Assembly: GCF_018448935.1 (NCBI RefSeq)
Contig: NZ_RCWC01000003.1
Coordinates: 152,832-216,831, forward strand
Origin: Photorhabdus noenieputensis
GTDB lineage: Bacteria > Pseudomonadota > Gammaproteobacteria > Enterobacterales > Enterobacteriaceae
Length of the DNA stretch: 64,000 bases
Direction: 5' to 3'
Part shown: positions 8,402 through 17,976 of the stretch, piece after piece
Position numbering within the stretch: the stretch's first letter is position 1
How the letters are laid out: the number at the start of each line of letters is the position of its first letter
Made by a program: the position numbers and the translations under genes
Notes under the pieces: generated by a model
Database searches by the model: none
What the model saw: the letters and a program-made list of their open reading frames with translations, nothing else
What the model was told of the DNA's origin: nothing

Positions 8402-9999
8402 AGATACCGGCGATAGACGTTAACATAGCGGGAAAAACACTCAGCCAGTTTTCTGTCATTAGTCTGACCGTAAACCATCAAATCAACGGTATCCCCACAG
8501 CCAATATCACGCTTAGCGTAGCCGGTGACGCCAACGCGATTTTTGCCGCCAAAGCGCAAGCTGAACTCACCCGTTGTCGGCCCAATCAAGAATTGATCGT
8601 GCGACTGCAAAAAACCGTGTTGTTTAAGGGGATCATTGTTCGACAAGCGCTTAAGTTCAAAGGTCACGACAGTCTGATTACTCTAACGGCGAAACATCCA
8701 CTGCAAAAACTCACTGATAATTTCCATTCACAACTATTCAGTCAGCAAAGTGATGAAGCCATTATCAGAAAACTATTCAGTCAAGCAGGTATACCCGTCA
8801 CGATAAAACAAGCTCCTCAGCTTAAAACTAAGCATGAACAAATGGTCCAGTTTCGCTGCCATGACTGGAAATTCTTAAAAAACCGGCTGGCCGCTACCAA
8901 TATCTGGTTATTACCCGGTAACGAAACAGTCACGCTGGCAACGCCAGAATCACTTAATCAATCAACCGTGCACACAATTAAACAACGTGCCGGCGATCAA
9001 GACATTGTGCTGTTTGAGGCGGATCTGCAATGGGATAACCGGCACAGTCCCAAAACGGTGAGCGTACAATCCTGGGATATCGCACAACAGAAGCTGTCTC
9101 AAGCCACTCAAGCAAAAAACAGTCGGCTTGGCAGTGGTCAACTCGCATCAGACAGTCTGGCAACTTTATCCGATCAGACATGGCAATGGGTTTTTAGCTA
9201 TCCGCAAGATAATGAACAAGCCAAATACCTTGCTCAAGGCATGATGAATAACCTGCGCAGTCATAATGTCTCCGGCAATGTTGAAGTCGAAGGCGGTGAT
9301 CGTTATCAACCGGGGGATGTTCTGGCGTTAAGCGGCTTTGGGCAGGGAATGGATGGTAAAGGCGTTATCACCGGCGTCAGTCAAACCATCAATCAGCGGC
9401 AAGGCTGGCGCACTCGGTTAACTCTGGGCTTGTTGCCAGAGACAGAACCGGCGGTCCCACCGGTTAGAGAGCTGCATGTGGGGATAGTGGAAAAATACCA
9501 ACAGGACAAGCAGTCACTGGACCGAATTCCGGTCAGAATACCGGCGTTAAGTTTAACCAATAGCGTTCTTTTTGCCCGACTGGGTAAACCTTATGCCAGT
9601 CATGAAAGCGGATTCTGTTTCTACCCGGAACCGGGGGATGAGGTGATTATCGGTTTCTTTGAATGTGATCCCCGCTTCCCGGTGATATTAGGCGCTATGC
9701 ACAACCCGAAAAATAAAACGCCAATCGAACCCAGTGAAAAAAATCCAATAAAAACCCTGGTTATTAAACAAGGGGATAATCAGCAGGCATTAGTGCTCAA
9801 TCATCAAGATAAAATTGCCGCCCTTAATAGCGGAAAACATTCGTTATCACTGCAACAGGATAAAGATATCACGCTAGATTCGGCGAAAAATCTCATCACT
9901 AAAGCCCAAGAAATTAACCTACAGGCTGAAAAATCCCTGTCAGCCACTGGAAAGTCCGGCGTCGATATTAAAGGTGCGAAAATTAACTTAACACAATAA
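8398..9999 (+). CDS. pvc8: eCIS central spike protein Pvc8 (VgrG-like)
   Basis: The 533-residue product fuses a T4 gp27-like hub domain with a gp5-like OB fold and a C-terminal beta-helix needle, as in VgrG. Recognisable parts are the HDWKFLKNRLAATNIWLLPG segment of the hub, FCFYPEPGDEVIIGFFECDP of the OB-fold region, and the repetitive end with alternating residues (KSLSATGKSGVDIKGAKINL). A trimer would form the membrane-piercing spike. It is transcribed with its neighbours, starting inside the pvc7 stop. Confidence 0.93.
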   Translation: MKIPAIDVNIAGKTLSQFSVISLTVNHQINGIPTANITLSVAGDANAIFAAKAQAELTRCRPNQELIVRLQKTVLFKGIIVRQALKFKGHDSLITLTAKHPLQKLTDNFHSQLFSQQSDEAIIRKLFSQAGIPVTIKQAPQLKTKHEQMVQFRCHDWKFLKNRLAATNIWLLPGNETVTLATPESLNQSTVHTIKQRAGDQDIVLFEADLQWDNRHSPKTVSVQSWDIAQQKLSQATQAKNSRLGSGQLASDSLATLSDQTWQWVFSYPQDNEQAKYLAQGMMNNLRSHNVSGNVEVEGGDRYQPGDVLALSGFGQGMDGKGVITGVSQTINQRQGWRTRLTLGLLPETEPAVPPVRELHVGIVEKYQQDKQSLDRIPVRIPALSLTNSVLFARLGKPYASHESGFCFYPEPGDEVIIGFFECDPRFPVILGAMHNPKNKTPIEPSEKNPIKTLVIKQGDNQQALVLNHQDKIAALNSGKHSLSLQQDKDITLDSAKNLITKAQEINLQAEKSLSATGKSGVDIKGAKINLTQ

Positions 10000-10011
10000 T
10001 AGGACAGCGAA

Positions 10012-10458
10012 ATGACAGACAACATATTAGCCGATATTTATGGCCGGGGTTGGGCCTTTCCGCCAAAGTTTTTTATTAAAGATAATACGCCTCCAGAAAT
10101 ACCCACCGGTGTCCAAATGGCAGCAGGGGCAGAGAATGTTCGTCAAAGCATGAAAATTCTTTTTCTCACTGAACCCGGTGAAAGAATTATGCGTGAAGAT
10201 TACGGTTGTGGCCTGAATGATTATCTGTTTGCCAATATCAATGATGCACTGATAGCAGAAATTCAAACTCGCATTGAAGAACGAGTACTGCGCTATGAAC
10301 CACGCGCGGAAATCACGATGATTCAGGTCAATCAGAGAACGGACTTGCCCAATACCCTGCATGTTCAGGTGACTTACGCCCTGAGAGGCAGCGACATCAA
10401 CCAACAGATTGAAGGTGCCCTTGAAGTCAGCGAAGGCCGAATACGGGTACACTTATGA
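10012..10458 (+). CDS. pvc9: eCIS baseplate protein Pvc9 (gp25-like)
   Basis: The 148-residue protein is a T4 gp25/W-type baseplate component. It has the motif region GAENVRQSMKILFLTEPGER followed by MREDYGCGLNDYLF, the part that includes the EPR-type core contacting the sheath, and a C-terminal TYALRG strand. These proteins act as the platform on which the sheath polymerises. It overlaps pvc10 by four bases. Confidence 0.92.
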   Translation: MTDNILADIYGRGWAFPPKFFIKDNTPPEIPTGVQMAAGAENVRQSMKILFLTEPGERIMREDYGCGLNDYLFANINDALIAEIQTRIEERVLRYEPRAEITMIQVNQRTDLPNTLHVQVTYALRGSDINQQIEGALEVSEGRIRVHL

Positions 10459-10871
10459 GTAAACAATGTGTGGTGGATGGCGACAATCTGCTATTTGAAC
10501 CGTTATTCGGCAACCGGCAAGTCACGCTTCTGGGACCGGCAACCATTAGAGGCAGCGGACACGCCCAGATCCAAGGCAAAAAGATCGCCATTGTAGGTGA
10601 CGAAAAAAAGGTCCAATTTCAAGCGCAATATATTACCCCGAGCCACCCGATACCCGGTATGGGAATGGTCACTATTGCTCAGTTGGATGCCAGCCAGCAG
10701 GCGAACTTTTGCCGCAGCCCGGCCACGGTGATTATTGTCGGCCAGCAATTTACCGCCCGTTTCACCCCGACACAACCGGCGAATAATCCATCGAGTGGCC
10801 CGGATGTAACCACGCCGAGTATGGGAAAAGGTCGTTTTATTGCCAGCCAATATACTGTCAGTGCCGGATAA
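10455..10871 (+). CDS. pvc10: eCIS spike-tip protein Pvc10
   Basis: The 138-residue product starts MSKQCVVDGDNLLFEPLFGN and is rich in short beta-strands, Gly and Pro. By position and sequence it is the Pvc10 component, which caps the VgrG-like needle as a PAAR-like tip. I do not see a classical metal-binding PAAR His/Cys set, so the tip may be organised differently. It starts four bases before the end of pvc9. Confidence 0.82.
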   Translation: MSKQCVVDGDNLLFEPLFGNRQVTLLGPATIRGSGHAQIQGKKIAIVGDEKKVQFQAQYITPSHPIPGMGMVTIAQLDASQQANFCRSPATVIIVGQQFTARFTPTQPANNPSSGPDVTTPSMGKGRFIASQYTVSAG

Positions 10872-10945
10872 ATTCTCCCTTCAACCTTATCGATGATCTC
10901 CTGACAATCGATCAGAAATATATTCAAATAATAGGTGGTGTAAAT

Positions 10946-13651
10946 ATGGGACAGGCCGAGTTAGATAATAAACTCACCGCTATCGTGCCAAAGACTGCAT
11001 TTAAACTTGATGAAAGAAGTACGCTGGATATTTTAAACTGGCTTAAAAAATACGCCGCAATTATTCCTTTCGATCAAGAGAAAAAACAGTTCTGGGACAG
11101 TTTTTATTTTATTCAGAAAAATAATCCTCAGCAATTAGCCGATATTTACCAAAATGTTAATCAAGCCAATGGCCTTTTACCGCCACATCAGGCTTTTATA
11201 TTGGCTTTTTTAAAACTATTAGAAACAACCAAACACTTATTAAACACCTTCCCGGCACGACACCGTGATCTTTATTACCGGGAATTATTGGGACTGAACC
11301 CCAGAAACGCCCAAGCGGATAGTGTTGCCATCAGCGTGACTCTGAATACGGATAACGCGGAATTTCTGGTCGCACAAGGCACGCTGTTTGATGCCGGGCA
11401 AGATAGCGCCGGTCATTCGTTACACTATGCGTCAGATACGGATTTATTAGCGAATCAAGGAGCGCTGACCGACCTGCGTTGGTATCGGAAAGACGGCAAC
11501 AATGGCTGGCAATCAGCGATACCTCTTAACCTTTCGGATAACATTGCATTACCCGAAAATGGTATTCAACTTTTTAGCCCAACAGCCAATGATGTGGCGG
11601 TTCTATCCGGTTATCTGATTACCTCATCTTTATTTGCGATGTCCACGGGAGAACGTCACATCACATTGACGCTGGAAAATGATTGGACAGGTCAAGCTGA
11701 ACACCTCACCGCGAAAATCAGTGCAGAAGATCACTGGTTATCATTGTCGGTAAAACTTATCGACAACAAGAATATTGAGCTTGGATTATCATCCACGGCT
11801 GATCCTATCAGCCCGCCAGATAACCTTGATGGCATGACATTCAACGTACCGGTATTAAAATTAGGCACCACTCAGCAACCTATGTTGCCGAAAATTACCG
11901 GTATTGAAATCAAGATTAACGGCAACCGCAGTGTGCGCTATGCCTCCGATGGCGGAACTGAACAAACAGATAAAACCAGTTTCCCCTTCGGTCAATTTCC
12001 CTCGTTGGGTTCCGGCTTTAATCTGGTTGCCCCTGAATGGTATGGTTCTGAAAACGCGACGCTTACCCTGACGCCGCAATGGGTTGGCTTGCCCACAATG
12101 AGTTTTAAAGCGTGGTATAAAGGGTACACCCCTGAACCTGATAATAGCGCGTTTAAAGTTCAGGGCTATTTAGTCACACCTCAGGAAAGAAAGCAGCTCA
12201 CTGGCACCCCATCGTTATTTGGCGGAACCGATGCACCTCAAGGACAAAGCCTGAGTTTTACCTTACCGGCAATGGACTACTCTGTTACTGATAGCCCATC
12301 CCCCAATGACTGGCCTGCATCAGTGCGCATAGAATTGGCTGAACAGGATTTTATGCACACCCAATACTGGCAAGATCCGACCGGTAAAAATTTACCCTAC
12401 ACCCCACAAATCAGCGCGTTGCAAATCACATTCAGCGCTAAAGTCAACACTGAGCAATACACCGTTTATCCCCTGACGCCTTTTGGTTGGGGAAACCCAA
12501 ACGAAGAACTCCCTTCATTCGCCAATGACGCACTCTATTTGGGCTTTACCAACGTATTACCGGGACAAACTTTATCCCTATACTGGCAACTGGTCGGTAT
12601 TCAAGAACTTAAGCTATCTTGGTCTTATTTGAATCAGCAAAACACCTGGCAACCATTAAATCAACTGGTTCACGATCAAACTCACAATCTGTTTGACCGG
12701 GGGATATGGAGTACGTTATTGCCACAGGACGCGTCAAATCAATCAGCCTTGATGCCGGCAGGACGATACTGGCTGAAAACAGAGATAACTCAGCAGACCG
12801 CCCCTCAAGATTACCCAAGAATGCAAGGACTACTGTACAACGCCACCACCGCCACGTTAATCAACTCAGAAGGCATTGAAAATGACCATTTTATCAATGG
12901 GTTGGTTGCCGATAGCATTAAACAGACAGTCAGCACATCCGCTGCCATTAGCCGTGTAACGCAACCCTGGGCTTCTTGGAACGGTCGGCCGAAAGAAACA
13001 GAACCCGCGTTTCTCACGCGAATTCCACCTCGGTTATCCCACCGTAACCGTGCTTTAAGTTGGGATAACATTGTCACTTTATTGAAAGAACAATTCGTCA
13101 GCATATTTGATGTCAAATACCCTTCCGCTAATGAATTAACCAAAATCCCGGCCTCGGAAACGCAACAACTGATTGTGATCCCTAATAGCCGTTACAAAGA
13201 CAACAATGATGCACTGCGCCCGATCCTGAATCCAGCCCGACTGGCGGAAATGGTCGAATGGATAAGCCAACTCAGCAGCCCCTGGACCACCCTTAAAATC
13301 GACAACCCTACCTATGTTGACGTGCTGATCAGCTATCAACTGGTGTTTGTCACAGGAGTTAATCCCGACTATGGCCGTTATCAGTTACAGCAGGAACTCA
13401 GCCGAAAATATATGCCGTGGGCGGAAGATAGCGCTATCGGCGTAACAACCGGCAACCGCATTGATTACTACCCATTATTAGCCACCATTCAGCAGTCACC
13501 TTTAGTTGAACGAGTCACCAACTTAACGTTGAAAAAATCGTCCAAAACCGCAGAAGCAGTCGGTGACAGTGTAGAAGCCGCTGACAATGAAGTACTAATC
13601 TTAGTCTGGTCAGAAAAGGGTTCCGCTAATAAAGGAGCAAACAATGAATAA
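10946..13651 (+). CDS. pvc11: eCIS baseplate wedge protein Pvc11
   Basis: This large protein (901 residues) corresponds to the J/gp6-type baseplate wedge. The N-terminal part has RHRDLYYRELLGLNPRNAQA, and a C-terminal J-like part contains RIPPRLSHRNRALSWDNIVT and VDVLISYQLVFVTGVNPDYG. Together with Pvc12 it builds the ring that holds fibres and triggers contraction. Its end overlaps the pvc12 start by eight bases, which suggests coupled synthesis. Confidence 0.9.
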   Translation: MGQAELDNKLTAIVPKTAFKLDERSTLDILNWLKKYAAIIPFDQEKKQFWDSFYFIQKNNPQQLADIYQNVNQANGLLPPHQAFILAFLKLLETTKHLLNTFPARHRDLYYRELLGLNPRNAQADSVAISVTLNTDNAEFLVAQGTLFDAGQDSAGHSLHYASDTDLLANQGALTDLRWYRKDGNNGWQSAIPLNLSDNIALPENGIQLFSPTANDVAVLSGYLITSSLFAMSTGERHITLTLENDWTGQAEHLTAKISAEDHWLSLSVKLIDNKNIELGLSSTADPISPPDNLDGMTFNVPVLKLGTTQQPMLPKITGIEIKINGNRSVRYASDGGTEQTDKTSFPFGQFPSLGSGFNLVAPEWYGSENATLTLTPQWVGLPTMSFKAWYKGYTPEPDNSAFKVQGYLVTPQERKQLTGTPSLFGGTDAPQGQSLSFTLPAMDYSVTDSPSPNDWPASVRIELAEQDFMHTQYWQDPTGKNLPYTPQISALQITFSAKVNTEQYTVYPLTPFGWGNPNEELPSFANDALYLGFTNVLPGQTLSLYWQLVGIQELKLSWSYLNQQNTWQPLNQLVHDQTHNLFDRGIWSTLLPQDASNQSALMPAGRYWLKTEITQQTAPQDYPRMQGLLYNATTATLINSEGIENDHFINGLVADSIKQTVSTSAAISRVTQPWASWNGRPKETEPAFLTRIPPRLSHRNRALSWDNIVTLLKEQFVSIFDVKYPSANELTKIPASETQQLIVIPNSRYKDNNDALRPILNPARLAEMVEWISQLSSPWTTLKIDNPTYVDVLISYQLVFVTGVNPDYGRYQLQQELSRKYMPWAEDSAIGVTTGNRIDYYPLLATIQQSPLVERVTNLTLKKSSKTAEAVGDSVEAADNEVLILVWSEKGSANKGANNE

Positions 13652-16523
13652 TCAGGATGCCCTGTTTCCCATCGTTAAAGACGACATCGCCTTTGAGAAC
13701 TTACTCACTCAAGCCAAGACAGCCATTGAGCAACAGTCTGGGCAACTCTGGAGCAATACAGCAGAAAATGATCCCGGTATTACCTTATTAGAAGCCTGTT
13801 GTTACGGTGCATCTGATCTGGCCTATCGCCATTCGCTTCCCCTGCGCGATCTGCTTACCCCGGAAAAACAAGAACAGACACCGGACGATGGCATTTTTCC
13901 ACAGGAATTCGGTCCACAACAAATGCTGACCTGTGGCCCCATTACTGCGGAAGATTATCGTCGTGCCTTACTGGACCTGCACAGCAGCGACACAGTTAAT
14001 GACACCAGCGGAGGTTACTTTTTCTTTAACGATGTACAGCTAGTTCGTGAACCTAAAAGCGAACGCTATGAATACTGGTATAACAAAGAAAAACGTGAAT
14101 ATAGTTTCATTAAAACGCCAGACAGCCAACAGTTAACGCTGAGAGGCAATTACTGGCTTTACCTCCTCCCTGCCCGGGAAACTGAGAGCAATAAAACATT
14201 AGCGCAGCAAAGTCTGGCGGCTTTCTTAAAAAACAACCGTAATCTGGGGGAATCCGTCAGTAAAATTATCTGGCTACAACCCACGGATTTGCTATTACAG
14301 CTTAATCTTGAGCTGGATGATGATGTGAAAGATATTACTGACATCTTCGCCAAAGTCTATATAACAACCGCACAGACGGTACTGACAACACCGTTACGTT
14401 ATACCACGCAAGCCATGAAAGAATCAGGTTACAGCAATGAAGAAATATTCGCCGGACCTTATTTACATCACGGCTGGATACCCGAATTACCTGCGGCCAA
14501 AGATTACACCAAGCCGACAGAATTAAAGCTCAGCCATCTGGCTAATCGTTTACTGGCCATCCCGGGGATACAGAGTATTACCCAATTGTCATTAGACCAG
14601 CACGATAAAAACATTTCTCCACTAGCGGACGATAATTGGTCCTGGACAATCGCTCAAGGATATTATCCCAGGCTATGGGGTAACGATCCCTTAGGCTTAA
14701 TTTCCTCACCGGCAAGCCCGCTCACCATTACCGTCAAAGGTGGAGTAAAAGTCGCCGTTTCTAAACAAGATATAGCGAGCAAGATTATTGCAGAGACCTT
14801 GATTGAGACACAGCCCGAATTATTAAACTGGGGCAAACATCGTAAAGTTCGGGACTATTATCCAGTCAGCAATAAATTACCCGCCTGCTATGAATTACAG
14901 ACCTACGCGGAGACTCAACAACAAATACACTTGCACCAATTTATGTTGCCTTTTGAACAGATGCTGGCTAACGGTTGCGCCGAACTCGCTATTCTGCCGA
15001 AGCTGTTAGCCTTTAAACAACGGGGAAATGAGATATGCGGTGCACAATGGCCTTTTAAAGCCAATACTGTCGGTCAGAAAGTCCATCAGGAGATCATGCC
15101 TGATTTAATCAAACAACTAAATGATGATGCCCAAATTGGCAAAGATAAGAATATCCATCCGCAAAATTATGCAAAAGAATTATCGATTCTGAATTACTTA
15201 TTGGAATATTTTGGCACCCATCGCGCGGCCAGACCACTTACCCTGAATTCATCGGAATTTCTCCTTACTCAGCGCGGTTATTTGGCGCAACAACCTGAAT
15301 TAACCTATCAGCGTAATAATATTCGGGTTGATAAAGTGTCTGCGCTACAAAAACGAATTGCTGCCCGCATTGGCCTGGGAGGAGAATGTTTCACAGAAAA
15401 ACCCAACCTGGCTAATTTGCCTTTCTATCTGATTGAACATCGTCGGCTATTACCGGTAAAACCTGACAAGAAATTCGACAGTGAGCAAAAGCCGGATAAT
15501 CTGGCAATAAAAAGTGAGTCCGATGCTCAAAATCATCAATTAATCATTACCCAGAAAGGAACGGCAGACCAATTATTGCATGGTCAAGTGATTAATCTGA
15601 TTATTATTGAAGGCGACAGAAAATTCACATTACGGGGCCAAATGATCACCGATATTACCGGAGACACCTTCTCGCTTGACACCCGTAATAGCACTGATCT
15701 AGAGCGTAATCTAGACCGCGTGAAAACCGCGTTTGAACAAGGTAATTTACGCTGGTGTAATAGCCCGGTATGGATGGAAGATATGGATTATCAACTGGTT
15801 TATGCCAGTGAGATATATCAAACGGGAACAGAAGATGAACGCTGGATTACCTCCAGCCCCCAAAGTCCCTTCCCTGCCATGATCGAAGAAAATGATGAAA
15901 TTACCCTGAAATATGTTATTACCCCCGATGGGCCACCGACAAAAACATTAGTTAGTAGTGATTCTCCCGCCGATTATGAACTTAAAGCACAGGTAGTGCA
16001 ATTTGATCGTATTCAAGGTCGAATATTACTTAAAAAAATATCAGGTCAACAATATGATTTCCCGAAATCAGAAGACGCATGGCACTATCATTGGTACTTT
16101 TCTAATGAAAAATACGCGCTGGCGGACCGTTTCTCATTTATAGTCAGTGTAGTGATTAATCGTCAACTTATTGAGAATGATAAGGTCGATCCTTATAAAC
16201 TGGAGGCGTGGGTAAAAACGGAAATCTTAGCCGAATTTCCCGCTCATCTTTCCATGATTTTCCACTGGCTATCACCAGAACATTTCAAGAATTTTGCCAG
16301 CACTTATAAGCGTTGGCAGAATAATGGCGCACCTCTGGGTGATGAAGCCTATAATATTTTAGAAACCTTAACGTTAGGGCGTTTACCTTCAATGGCAACC
16401 GGTACCGGTAATATGCGCATTGCCACCGAACAGCAGCGCAAAGAGGTTATTGGCGATTCTGGAACCGAATGGAACGAAAAGGTAATAGAAGATAATCAGT
16501 TATTATATGTACCAAAAATTTAA
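13644..16523 (+). CDS. pvc12: eCIS baseplate wedge protein Pvc12
   Basis: The 959-residue partner of Pvc11 begins with NDPGITLLEACCYGASDLAYRHS, typical of gp6/gp7-like wedge proteins of eCIS and related phage tails. The C-terminal region contains VSVVINRQLIENDKVDPYKLEAWV and a mainly helical tail. It should attach the fibre Pvc13 and surround the hub. A 122-base gap that is AT-rich separates it from pvc13. Confidence 0.9.
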   Translation: MNNQDALFPIVKDDIAFENLLTQAKTAIEQQSGQLWSNTAENDPGITLLEACCYGASDLAYRHSLPLRDLLTPEKQEQTPDDGIFPQEFGPQQMLTCGPITAEDYRRALLDLHSSDTVNDTSGGYFFFNDVQLVREPKSERYEYWYNKEKREYSFIKTPDSQQLTLRGNYWLYLLPARETESNKTLAQQSLAAFLKNNRNLGESVSKIIWLQPTDLLLQLNLELDDDVKDITDIFAKVYITTAQTVLTTPLRYTTQAMKESGYSNEEIFAGPYLHHGWIPELPAAKDYTKPTELKLSHLANRLLAIPGIQSITQLSLDQHDKNISPLADDNWSWTIAQGYYPRLWGNDPLGLISSPASPLTITVKGGVKVAVSKQDIASKIIAETLIETQPELLNWGKHRKVRDYYPVSNKLPACYELQTYAETQQQIHLHQFMLPFEQMLANGCAELAILPKLLAFKQRGNEICGAQWPFKANTVGQKVHQEIMPDLIKQLNDDAQIGKDKNIHPQNYAKELSILNYLLEYFGTHRAARPLTLNSSEFLLTQRGYLAQQPELTYQRNNIRVDKVSALQKRIAARIGLGGECFTEKPNLANLPFYLIEHRRLLPVKPDKKFDSEQKPDNLAIKSESDAQNHQLIITQKGTADQLLHGQVINLIIIEGDRKFTLRGQMITDITGDTFSLDTRNSTDLERNLDRVKTAFEQGNLRWCNSPVWMEDMDYQLVYASEIYQTGTEDERWITSSPQSPFPAMIEENDEITLKYVITPDGPPTKTLVSSDSPADYELKAQVVQFDRIQGRILLKKISGQQYDFPKSEDAWHYHWYFSNEKYALADRFSFIVSVVINRQLIENDKVDPYKLEAWVKTEILAEFPAHLSMIFHWLSPEHFKNFASTYKRWQNNGAPLGDEAYNILETLTLGRLPSMATGTGNMRIATEQQRKEVIGDSGTEWNEKVIEDNQLLYVPKI

Positions 16524-16645
16524 GTTAAATAATATCGATTTCAGAGTTAAATAAAATATTCTCTCTGATTGCCATTTCATTATACGGCAATATTGACAGA
16601 ATATTTAAAACAGAATCATTCAATATTATATACAAGGTTATTAAA

Positions 16646-17908
16646 ATGGAAAAAAAACATAATCTGTCTACTTCGCAATCCAATACAGAAAATACCAATC
16701 CTAAATCAATAGGACCTTCATCAGATGAACTAAAAAATCGATTTAAAGAAGGCAGTATTCCCCTACAAACGGATTATTCAGACTTGATTGATATTGCTGA
16801 TATCGGTCGCCGGACAGTGGGCAAAGCACCGGATCAGACTGATAATCCAAATTCAGGGCTGGAACTGGATAATAATCATGGACTATCAGTAAAAACTAAT
16901 CCTACCGGCGGTATTTCCGTTGATTCAAGCGGCATAGCTGTTAAATGTTGGCCGAGCGGTGGTATTACAGTAACTGACGGTTCTGGCCTTTATTTAAAAT
17001 TAGCAGGAGGTAATTCTGGTAATGGTTGGAGTGGCGTAAGTGGATTAAGTCTGGGTACAGACGGTGTAAAAATTAAGGCAAATAATGGCATTAATGTTGA
17101 TGGTAATGGCGTCGCTGTAAAAGTCAAAGATAAAAGCCTACTAACTGACGCTGGTGGATTAGCGGTAAATACCGGCAGGGGGTTGTGGATTAATAACGAT
17201 AAACTTGAAGTGAATAATCATGACGGGATTGAAATAGTTAACGAAGGTGTAAAAGTTAAAGCAGGTAACGGTATTAATGTTGATGGTAGTGGTGTCGCTG
17301 TAAAAGCCAAAGATAATACAATAAACGTCGAATCTACAGGGATATCTGTAAGACTTGGTTGGGGAATAAAAATAGGTGATGGATTAGATGTTAAGGCCGG
17401 CAATGGTATTACTGCTGATTGGAATGGTGTCTCTGTAAAATCCAAAGATAACACAATTAGAGTTGATCCCACAGGAATCTCTGTGAATCTTGGTTGGGGG
17501 GTAACAGTTGGAGGAGGATTGGATGTTAAGGCCAGCAATGGTATTCACGTTGATAGTAATGGCGTCTCTGTAAAAGCTAAGGCTGGTAATGGTATTAAAG
17601 TAGACAGTGATGGCGTAAGCATTGATCTTAAATCAATTGCATCAGCACTCGCTGATCTAATTATCCCATCAGGAACAATTGTGCCATTCTATGGCAATAA
17701 TTATGATAACCCTCCTTCTGGTTGGGTATGGTGTGATGGAAGTAATGGTACTCCTAACTTAAATACTAATAGTGATAAGCATGGCTCAACTGACTATATT
17801 AATTTAATTTCAGGTTCTACAAATAAAAGTACTAATTATTGGCAGTTAGAATATGGAACACATGTAGCAGCAAATGTATATTTCATGAGATATATTATGA
17901 AAAAATAA
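16646..17908 (+). CDS. pvc13: eCIS tail fibre Pvc13
   Basis: The 420-residue protein has three visible parts. The N-terminus (about 1-75) is polar and probably binds the baseplate. The middle is a run of repeats of the type NGIxVDxNGVxVK, with copies at residues 147, 208, 253, 298 and 315; two spacings are exactly 45, a multiple of the 15-residue repeat of adenovirus fibre shafts. The C-terminus has GTIVPFYGNN, PPSGWVWCDG and TPNLNT, as in phage tail-collar domains. Fibres of this kind choose the target cell. The terminal receptor-binding part looks short. Confidence 0.9.
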   Translation: MEKKHNLSTSQSNTENTNPKSIGPSSDELKNRFKEGSIPLQTDYSDLIDIADIGRRTVGKAPDQTDNPNSGLELDNNHGLSVKTNPTGGISVDSSGIAVKCWPSGGITVTDGSGLYLKLAGGNSGNGWSGVSGLSLGTDGVKIKANNGINVDGNGVAVKVKDKSLLTDAGGLAVNTGRGLWINNDKLEVNNHDGIEIVNEGVKVKAGNGINVDGSGVAVKAKDNTINVESTGISVRLGWGIKIGDGLDVKAGNGITADWNGVSVKSKDNTIRVDPTGISVNLGWGVTVGGGLDVKASNGIHVDSNGVSVKAKAGNGIKVDSDGVSIDLKSIASALADLIIPSGTIVPFYGNNYDNPPSGWVWCDGSNGTPNLNTNSDKHGSTDYINLISGSTNKSTNYWQLEYGTHVAANVYFMRYIMKK

Positions 17909-17976
17909 ATTAGCTAGTCACAGTAATATAAATCCATTCATATTCACCATATATCAATTAACAATGAGAGTTTAAT

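Noticed and set aside
17218..17538. Minus-strand frame of 106 codons inside pvc13
   Set aside because: It is the reverse complement of the fibre shaft repeat.
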